The translations under genes and the position numbers were made by a program. The notes beneath the pieces are model-generated. The model had not been told where the DNA came from. It worked only from the letters and a program-made list of their open reading frames with translations, and searched no databases. Positions 6,573 through 14,500 of a DNA stretch of 16,958 nucleotides are shown here, piece after piece (the first letter of the stretch is position 1; every line of letters begins with the position of its first letter). The DNA lies in contig CAYXEK010000074.1 of assembly GCA_964463985.1 (NCBI GenBank), positions 1 through 16,958 of the forward strand. The letters are read 5' to 3'. This DNA comes from JAXGPF01 sp964463985. Lineage in GTDB: Bacteria > Verrucomicrobiota > Kiritimatiellia > JAAZAB01.

Positions 6573-9515
6573 TCAATTGCGGTTCAAATCAATATTGATA
6601 TTGGTGCCGGTGATGAGCGAGACCGCCACCGACAGCATGACCAGCACCAGTTCGCCCACAATCAGGCCGATGAAAAATCCGCAAGCGCGGGAATAGGTGT
6701 GCTTGTGCCCGTACTTGGTGATGGCCGAGTTCGCCAGCCATCCCAGGAAAATGGAAAACCAGTAGGATTGCATCATGGGGTTGACCAGCATGACCAGCCC
6801 CAGCGGGTGCGGCATCCAGAAGAAAAACTGGCGCAGGTAAATGATCAACCCGGTGGCCACCCCGCCAACGGTCATCCAGACGGCGCTGGACATGGAAGCC
6901 CCCGGCGGGTTCTTGGCCATGGACGTCAGCGTGTTCATCGTGCTGCGCGGCCAGCCGGTATAAAACCAGGAGGACATGTTGTCCGCGCCGCGGTCATAGC
7001 TCATCATCAGGGAAGTGGCCGTGGCGATGACCGCCGCCAGCACAATGGCCAGAACCAGCGCCAGGTGGAACGCGCCGCGGCGCATGCGGAAATCATCCCG
7101 CAATTTAATGGCGTTCGCCATGGCCGGCGCGATGAAAACCTTCAAATCCAGGAATAACACGCCGCAATACATCAGCAGCGGCGAAAACAAAGGCACCGCG
7201 GAATAAGCCTTGTCCAGTCCGCAGAAGGCCCGGACATAATGAAAGGGGTTGATGTAGGTTTTCACCGCCAGGAGCCCGCCTTCCGCCACCGCCCGCACCA
7301 TGGCGATCACGATGAGCAGGGTAACCACGTAAAAAAACACCGTGTAAAACAGGTTGGCGCCCATGTCCAGCCAGAGCTGCAGGATGATCCCCAGGGAAGC
7401 GCCCATGAAGGCCCAGGACGAAAAACGCAACTCCCGCCGCTCGTCCGCCGGCAGATCTTTCAGCACGCCGGGATTGAAACAGCAGAGAATGTAGCGCCGG
7501 CATTTGAAAAACACCACGCTGGCGAAAACCAGCATCGCGCCGGCGCCCTCGGAAGTCTTGATGTTGGCCATGTACCACCACTGCGACGAGCCTTCGTTGT
7601 CTATATGGCCGGACCAGTACATCACCAGCAATTGCAGCATGTAAAGCAGGTAAAAGAACCAGAGCGAAAAGGAAATGTTTTTCGGAATGAGGAAAGCCAG
7701 CCCGATCATGGTGAAAAACACCTCGGACTTCCAGTTCATCAACACCTCCAGGGGGGTGTTGACCACGTAAGCGCTCCAGCCATTCAACAGGTTCAAGGGC
7801 GAAAGCCCAGGCACCAACTGCGATTTGCAGAGCAGGTTCCAGCCCAGCACGGCGCCGGAAAGCGCCATCCCCATCCAGAACAAACCGTTGCGGAAGACAT
7901 CCGGCAGGCCGCCTTCCGGCCGGGCGGTATAGACCAGGGCCTTGGGCAGTTCGGCCAGAGGGTAAGTGATCATCTCATTGTGCGCCCACTGCCGGAATAT
8001 CAATACATTCAACGCCAGCAAGGCGATGTAGGAAAGACCGATCAGCAGCGCCCACCTGCCGAGCGGGCGCGCCCAGATGTGCCAGGGCAACTCGCCGATG
8101 AAATAGCGCCGCAGGGAGATGTCCGCCGCGGCAAAATCCGGCAGCATGGCGTTGATGCGTCGGCGCAAGCCGGCGGCATCCAGGCCATCCTGTTCCGCGG
8201 CGGCCCGCAATTCCGCGATCCGCTGGACCAACGCTCCAATGTTGCGCGCGCAGTCGTATTCCCGCGTGCAGCGTTCGCGAGCCAGACGCAAATCCTCGCG
8301 CCGGTCCTCCAGCCGCTGCAAGTCGCGGGACAAGCCGCGGACATCGCTTTCCAGCGCCAGGGCCGCGCCGCGGTTCGCCTGGCGGCGGCGGATGTTGAGA
8401 GCCTTCAAGCTTTCATCCAGTTCGGCATGCTGCTTCAGCAACGCTTCTTCCTCGATGCGCACCATTTCCAGCCGCTCCTGCTGGGCCGCCACATCCGCCA
8501 GCGGCCCCAGGATTTCCTCGGCCCGCAGCAATAGCCCGGGGACGCGGCTAATGTCGGTTTCCGCCGCGCGGCGCGCTTCCTTCAGGGACGCCAGCGCCGC
8601 GCGCCCTTCGCGCAACCGCCGCAGCCGGCCGGCATAAGACGACCAGTCGTCCTGCGGCAGGGGGAAAATGCCGGGGAAGGCGCTGAACCCCCGGGGCAAC
8701 CCCCGGCGGAACTGCGCGACTTTTTCGAAAGCCCGTTCCTCCAAAACCTTCAAACGCATCCGCGCGGCTTCCGCCGCCCCGGACTGTGCGGCAATGCGGG
8801 CGGGATAATCCCGCAGCACGCTGTTCATGTCGGCATGGCCCTGGGCGGCAAAGGCAGCCCATGCCTTTTCAGCGTCATCCGCCTCCCCGCGCAGGTTTTC
8901 GCGTTCCAATTGGGCGCGGCGCAAGGCGAGTTTCTGCGCGCGCGCCGGCTCGGACCCGGCGGATTCCGATTCCAGCCGCCGCAGCGCGGCTTCCGCCTCG
9001 GCCGCCCGGGCGCGGCAATCCAGCACGCGCTCCGCAGCTTTCTGCGCCGCTTCCAGTCCGTTCAATTTTCGCAAGGCCGCGTAATAATCGGCCGCCGCCG
9101 CGCGCGTGCCCGGCTCGGCCAGGAAATAGGCTTCGTTGACGTACGGCACGACGTACCGGTTCCATTCCGACTGCGGGTTGTTCCATTCGGAACTCATCAG
9201 GCTGCCCGCCATCGGCACCACCTGTTCCACCAGTCCGAAATTCGGTATGCCGGCCGAAACCATCCCCATGATGAAGACAATCATCAACTCCACCAGGCTG
9301 AAAACGCGGATAACCCGCACCAGGCGCAGGAGCGGATTCAGCGCCAGCACCATCAGGATCAAAAGCAGGAACGGCAGGACGCTGATCTGGGTGGCGGCGA
9401 AAATAATCGCCGCCTGGCTGTTGACGTAGATCGAAAGCGCCGCGAAAAGCGCCGCAAAAAACGCCCCCACCGCCAGCGCCCGCCAGGTTATCCGGTTGTC
9501 ATTCATGCCAAGCAT
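6573..9515 (-). CDS. OPT-like membrane protein (DUF6785/DUF6784-like) with large coiled-coil-type insertion
   Basis: Large polytopic membrane protein, 980 residues. Three N-terminal helices (about 11-31, 36-60, 68-95) are followed by a hydrophilic stretch from about 135 to 460 rich in Ala, Arg, Glu and Leu with heptad-like spacing, broken near 270-300 by a Pro/Gly/aromatic segment. Membrane segments then resume at about 485 (WARPLGRWALLIGLSYIALL) and continue to the end. The block NEMITYPLAELPKAL and the later WWYMANIKTSEGAG region resemble the oligopeptide-transporter-like DUF6784/DUF6785 proteins; this family call is from memory. If the N-terminus is cytoplasmic, the insertion lies in the periplasm. 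ATG at 9515 is used; ATG at 9506 is an alternative, and neither has a clear ribosome site. It starts 6 nt after the previous gene. Substrate unknown. Confidence 0.85.
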   Translation of the reverse strand: MLGMNDNRITWRALAVGAFFAALFAALSIYVNSQAAIIFAATQISVLPFLLLILMVLALNPLLRLVRVIRVFSLVELMIVFIMGMVSAGIPNFGLVEQVVPMAGSLMSSEWNNPQSEWNRYVVPYVNEAYFLAEPGTRAAAADYYAALRKLNGLEAAQKAAERVLDCRARAAEAEAALRRLESESAGSEPARAQKLALRRAQLERENLRGEADDAEKAWAAFAAQGHADMNSVLRDYPARIAAQSGAAEAARMRLKVLEERAFEKVAQFRRGLPRGFSAFPGIFPLPQDDWSSYAGRLRRLREGRAALASLKEARRAAETDISRVPGLLLRAEEILGPLADVAAQQERLEMVRIEEEALLKQHAELDESLKALNIRRRQANRGAALALESDVRGLSRDLQRLEDRREDLRLARERCTREYDCARNIGALVQRIAELRAAAEQDGLDAAGLRRRINAMLPDFAAADISLRRYFIGELPWHIWARPLGRWALLIGLSYIALLALNVLIFRQWAHNEMITYPLAELPKALVYTARPEGGLPDVFRNGLFWMGMALSGAVLGWNLLCKSQLVPGLSPLNLLNGWSAYVVNTPLEVLMNWKSEVFFTMIGLAFLIPKNISFSLWFFYLLYMLQLLVMYWSGHIDNEGSSQWWYMANIKTSEGAGAMLVFASVVFFKCRRYILCCFNPGVLKDLPADERRELRFSSWAFMGASLGIILQLWLDMGANLFYTVFFYVVTLLIVIAMVRAVAEGGLLAVKTYINPFHYVRAFCGLDKAYSAVPLFSPLLMYCGVLFLDLKVFIAPAMANAIKLRDDFRMRRGAFHLALVLAIVLAAVIATATSLMMSYDRGADNMSSWFYTGWPRSTMNTLTSMAKNPPGASMSSAVWMTVGGVATGLIIYLRQFFFWMPHPLGLVMLVNPMMQSYWFSIFLGWLANSAITKYGHKHTYSRACGFFIGLIVGELVLVMLSVAVSLITGTNINIDLNRN

Positions 9516-9521
9516 CCAATT

Positions 9522-11540
9522 TTAGAAGATCAGGGGCGACATCATTTTGTTCAGAATGGCAAACGCCATGCCCACCATGGCCACCAACCCCATACCGCAG
9601 GCATAACCCGCCAGCATCACCGGCGTATAGCGCAGCCAGCGATCGCCGAAACGGCGCCGGAAATAAAACCGCCCCAGCAGCGCGCCCACGACTTCCAGGG
9701 GCAATCCCGCCGGCGTCCCCTGCCCCAGCCCCCGCACCAGCCCGTAGACCACCAGGGTGGGCAGGCCCAGCAATGACAGCAGCACGTAGGAGCCCACGCC
9801 GATGCCCAGCCCCCATCCCACCCAGGCCGGTTTCAAGGCCTCGAAAAACAAGGAACCGCCTTCCATGGTGGAACTGTAGGTCAGGCACATGTTTTTCGCC
9901 ATTAAATCCCACATCTTCTGGGCAAAGGGATAGGCGTCCGAAGGCACCGGCGCCATTTTCCAGAGCAGTTGCGAAAAAATCAGCGAAGCGATGATGATGA
10001 TCGGTATGGTAACCAGCTGGGTTTTAACCTTGCTCTTGATCTTGGTGCCGGTCAGTTCCAGAATGCGGAAAGTGACCGTGGCTTTGCCGTAGTCCGGCAG
10101 CGGCACCGGGGTAAACCATATCTGCACCCCGCGGTAGCCGCTCAGGATATAAGTTGCCTCCTTGATCATCGGGATCGTCAGGGCCTGCCCCGCCAGGCCT
10201 TCCAGCTTGGCGCTGGAATAGGAAATCACGGGTGTGAATATAGTGGCGTAGAGGATGAAAAATTTCCAGGGGAACCCGTCAATCAGCCAGGTCGAAATGC
10301 CGATCCAGGTGGTGCAGGTGCAGGCATAGATGCCCAGGGCGATGAAGATGGAAAAATCGCCGCGCTTGGGATTGTTGATAAACAGCTTGCGCCACGTGGA
10401 AGGCGCCGGCGCGCGGGCCGGGTTGCCGGTCGCGATCCGGCGCTCGCCCCGGTTGCGCATCAGGCGCAGCAATGGTTTCAAAGCCTGGCCCAGGCCGATC
10501 AGCGTGACCGCCACCGTCAAGCCGATACTGATGGAAAGATAAACGTCCACGTTGTTGACGAAGACCGTGTCCACCACGTCCATGCCCGGCTGCCAGTTGG
10601 CCAGAATCCCGCGGCGGTACATGATGGGGTTGGCGATGATCATCGCCAGCAGCCCCAGTCCGCCGCCGATGGCCGCCCAGAAGGGTATGACCATGCCGGT
10701 CAGGAGCAGCCCGATATCGAGGGTCAAATTCAGGGGCACAGCTTTCAGAACTTCGCCCATTACCGGCGTGAAATCAATGAAGGGAATGGGTATCAGCATC
10801 AGCGGCTTGGGCAGGAACGCCCCGGTAATCGAAGGCACGGCAATGTAAATCAACCCGTAACACATGCCCAGCATGCCCCCGATCGAAAAGCAGCGCCAAC
10901 GCCAGGATTGCTGCGGATCGTGGGTATTGGTCAGCGCCGTGATGCCCGAAGCGCCCACGGCCGCCATGGGAAAAGGCAACTCCTCCACATCGTTTACGAT
11001 GCGGTAGAGCACATAGCCCAGTCCGAAATGGTCCACGTGGGTAATGATCAGCGCCATGGACACGTAAGCGATCGGGGCAATCCATGCCTTGGCGAAAAAG
11101 GTGCGGCCGAGTTCGGCAATCACTTCCGCCGGCGGCGCCACCCAGGCGGGAATTTCCTGGGCCACACCCATGGCCCGGGCGTAATCCGACTGCACCAGGA
11201 ACTGGTTCCACAGCAAGCCCTGGAAGGGCGAACTGACGGCCAGACCGGCCATGAAATACAGGATATAAATTTCCTGCATTTTCAGGTCTTTCAGCGAGCG
11301 CCGGGCGATTTCGGCAAAAAGAATAATCGTCACCCACTGGGAAGCCGTCGCGATGCTGCCTATGTTGCCCACCACCAGGGCAAGGTACATGGCGCCGGGC
11401 ATCATGATAAAACCGAGGAAAACAGCGCCGATGACGGTGCGCCAGTTGAAACCGTCGGCAAACACCGCGGGCGGCGACATCAACCCCCGATATTGATCCA
11501 ATTCCCGTTCTTGTAATGTCTTGGCCATATCGCGTTCCAT
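9522..11540 (-). CDS. OPT-like membrane transporter (DUF6785/DUF6784-like)
   Basis: Polytopic inner-membrane protein, 672 residues, with roughly 12 or more hydrophobic segments and an N-terminal cytoplasmic tail of about 30 residues. Recognisable blocks: SYSSAKLEGLAGQALTIPMI at 440-459, SGYRGVQIWFTPVPLPDYG at 467-485, FRILELTGTKIKSK at 491-504, APVPSDAYPFAQKMW at 530-544 and YGLVRGLGQGTPAGLP at 599-614. I associate these with the oligopeptide-transporter (OPT)-like DUF6784/DUF6785 group; the substrate is unknown, though peptides or metal chelates are carried by true OPT proteins. The ATG at 11540 is chosen because it overlaps the stop of the giant gene (TGATG); an in-frame ATG at 11528 with GGAA upstream is possible. 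It is a sister of the 980-aa protein but lacks the long insertion, so the pair may form a heteromer (inference). Confidence 0.87.
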   Translation of the reverse strand: MERDMAKTLQERELDQYRGLMSPPAVFADGFNWRTVIGAVFLGFIMMPGAMYLALVVGNIGSIATASQWVTIILFAEIARRSLKDLKMQEIYILYFMAGLAVSSPFQGLLWNQFLVQSDYARAMGVAQEIPAWVAPPAEVIAELGRTFFAKAWIAPIAYVSMALIITHVDHFGLGYVLYRIVNDVEELPFPMAAVGASGITALTNTHDPQQSWRWRCFSIGGMLGMCYGLIYIAVPSITGAFLPKPLMLIPIPFIDFTPVMGEVLKAVPLNLTLDIGLLLTGMVIPFWAAIGGGLGLLAMIIANPIMYRRGILANWQPGMDVVDTVFVNNVDVYLSISIGLTVAVTLIGLGQALKPLLRLMRNRGERRIATGNPARAPAPSTWRKLFINNPKRGDFSIFIALGIYACTCTTWIGISTWLIDGFPWKFFILYATIFTPVISYSSAKLEGLAGQALTIPMIKEATYILSGYRGVQIWFTPVPLPDYGKATVTFRILELTGTKIKSKVKTQLVTIPIIIIASLIFSQLLWKMAPVPSDAYPFAQKMWDLMAKNMCLTYSSTMEGGSLFFEALKPAWVGWGLGIGVGSYVLLSLLGLPTLVVYGLVRGLGQGTPAGLPLEVVGALLGRFYFRRRFGDRWLRYTPVMLAGYACGMGLVAMVGMAFAILNKMMSPLIF

Positions 11541-14500
11541 CAACCGCCGGACGCCGCTTCAGCGCCGGCGGCCAACCCCTGCTCCACCTGCTGCACATAA
11601 ACATGCTGCTGGGCCATGTCCAGGTTGCGCCAGCGCATAAGGTATTTCCGCATCCGCTCCAGGAACGGCCGGTTGGTCGTCACCCAGTTCGTGTCCTGAC
11701 CCGAAATCCGTTCAATGGTCATCGTCAGGCGGTAGGCCTGGACCTTTTCGTCGTAACCGAGCCGGAAACGCAGATGCTGCGTCACTCCCAGGTCGTAAGG
11801 CGCCAGGGCCACATGATAATCCAGCACGTAGGCGCGGCGGCCGGCGGGATCAACTTCGTGGCGGTAATCGGTCGGGGTGGCAATCAGGTCGCCGATCGAA
11901 GCCGCGGTAAACCGGCCGAAATACTCCCGCAGATAGCCGATCACGCCCGCCGACACCTGCGGCGTGTAAATAAACGGGAACACAACCGGCATCAGGTTGC
12001 CCTGGCGGGGCGGCAGGGACCACTTGCGCTTGCCGGACGGCACGGCGGCGCGGGTGGCGACCGTTGCCGGATAAATCGTGGAGAGCAGCACGATGGCGAT
12101 CGTAAACAGGATCACGTAAGCCACGCTCATGGAGGAATAATTGAAATTGATGCCCCGCACCAGGTTGAAACGGGAAATGGCGATGCTCAACACCTGCCCG
12201 ATGAGGTAGCCGCCCACCGACCCGATCACGCCGTACACAAACGACTCGGCCAGGAAAAACATCCCGATGTGGTGGGGGTTCAGGCCGACCGCGTTATAGA
12301 CTGCGATCTCTTTCTTGCGTTCGTACACCGAACCGAGCATGGTATTGAGGATGATGGTGCTGGCGATGATCAGCGGAATCAGCAGCACCGCCAGCCCGCC
12401 GACCGAGGTGCTGTAGCTTGATCCGATGTAATAAACCCCCGCGGCGATCGTCTGCCGCCCGTCTTCGCCGGCGGCGAACGGCTTGCGGCCGGCCATGTAA
12501 AACCGGGCGCTGGTGGACGTGAGCACCAGGTCCGCCAGCGACCACAACGGCTCATCATCGCTGATTTTCAGCGAAACGCTGTAAGGACGGGCGCCGAAAC
12601 GCTCGGCCGTCGTGATCGGCATGACCAGCAGCGACGAGGTCTCCACGTGAAACAGCGCGCCCATGTCATGAATATCCTCGGTGGGGGAAGCCTTGACCTT
12701 CGCCCGGGGATTGAAACTATCCACGCCGGCATCGGTTTCAATGCGCTTGATGGGCAGCAACGGCAGCCCGTTCAAATCCTGAATATTGCGGAAAAGCGCA
12801 TCGTCCAGCAAACCCGCCACCTTCAACTCCCGCCCCCGCACCACAATGCGGGCATCCGCCAGGTTTTCTTCCGTCACGCCCAGCACCGCCGCCACTGAGC
12901 CGAACAAGAGCACTTCATCGGCGTCATCCGCCGAAAAATACCGCCCGGCAGTCAGCGGCAGGGAGTCCACGTAACCGTCTTCCTGCAATTCCAGTCCCAG
13001 GATTCCATCCAGGCGCACCTCGCCGCCGGCGGCATTGCGCACGCACAAAGGAACGTTGTCGTTCGCCGAAACCCACCAGCGCCGCACCAGCAGTTCGCCC
13101 CGGCCCGCGAGCAGATTGCGCAGCACGGTCAGGGAATTCTCATCCATGGTGGACTTGCCCGGCCAGTGATACATCATGCCGGTATAAGGCGCCGTTTTGC
13201 CGCGGGGCACGACGGTCGGGTTGATTTTCTTGGAAATACTGGTGAACGACAGCATGGTAAAGGCGATCAGCACGATGGTAGCGGTGGTCAGCATGGTGCG
13301 GACGCGCCGGCGCTTCATGTTGTTGACGCCGATCAGCATGGCCTTCTGGGTGACAGTGGAATAGCCGACGTCATCCTCCATGACGCCGCCCTGGAAACTG
13401 CGGAAAAGGAGCTGCATTTCACCTTCAAACCGGCCCCGCAGGATGCTGATAACGAACAGCCCCATGGCGCCCATGACGAAGGCGATGAAAATCGCCTCGG
13501 CCGCCTGGGCGACGCGGAAGGCGGGATGGATCAGGCGGAAGACCAGGAAGGTGATGACGAACAGCAGGGCAAACATGCCCATTTCCTGTTCGATTTTCAC
13601 GAAATTGAAAAGCAGTTTCTGCACGAAGAAGCAAAACGGCAGCAGGAGCGCCATGTACACTACCACCGCTTTCAGCATGTCATCCGTCGTCTGCTTCGCC
13701 TGCTCATAGGACTTGACCTGCGATCCCAGCGATTCGTACAGATTGCGCAGGTACGCCAGGTGCTGCTTGCCGGCCTTAGCCTCCTTGACCCGCTGCAGGA
13801 GCGCGTCGCCGCGATCCAGGAATTCCCGCGTCAGGTCGCCGGCCACATCACGCAGCTTGCGCAGCCGGGAGTGGTTCAGGATCGAAACATCCTGCACGGC
13901 GCGGTAAAACAGGTCCTGATCCATTTCATCCGGACGCAGGATTCCGCGGCCTTCCGGCTCCTCCTCAGTGGCATGCAGGACAACCCGCTTGTCCGCCGTC
14001 ACGAGCTTGAACCGCTCGCGGCCGTCCATGTAATAAGCGGCCGGCGCGCCGGCCGCCGGCTCGACGAACTTGGTGGTCAGGGGCGATTGGACGCCGGTCA
14101 GGCCGAAGTTGCGCGGGGAAGCGTTTCCGCGCGCCGTCAAAGCCAGCATGTAAGCAATGGAAATGGGGGCGTTGGCCACCAGCGAGGAATCGTACATGGC
14201 ATACATGGGGAATTCCTCGCACTCGAACAGGGCAAGCGTCAGATTGGCGTTCAAGCGGTTGGAATCCACCTTGTTCTGCGCCGCGCCGGCGTTGATTGCA
14301 TGGTCCACGGCGATGAAATCCTCGTCGAAATGGAAAGCGGCGCTGGTTTTCTGGCTCAGCACGGGATCGGCGACCAGCCCGTACACCACGGCGCTGGCGC
14401 GCAAGTCGGTCATGACGATATCGGCATTAACGATGTCGCCGTAAACGATCTGCCCCTGGTGAAAACCGGCGTAAGTGGACCAGAGTGCATAATAATTGTG

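Noticed and set aside
7239..8534. Plus-strand open frame of 431 codons opposite the 980-aa gene
   Set aside because: Low-complexity His/Gln-rich product, no start signal, and the minus strand carries recognisable membrane segments.
9969..11516. Plus-strand open frame of 515 codons
   Set aside because: Shadow of the 672-aa membrane protein; composition is His/Gln/Gly-rich with no fold-like features.
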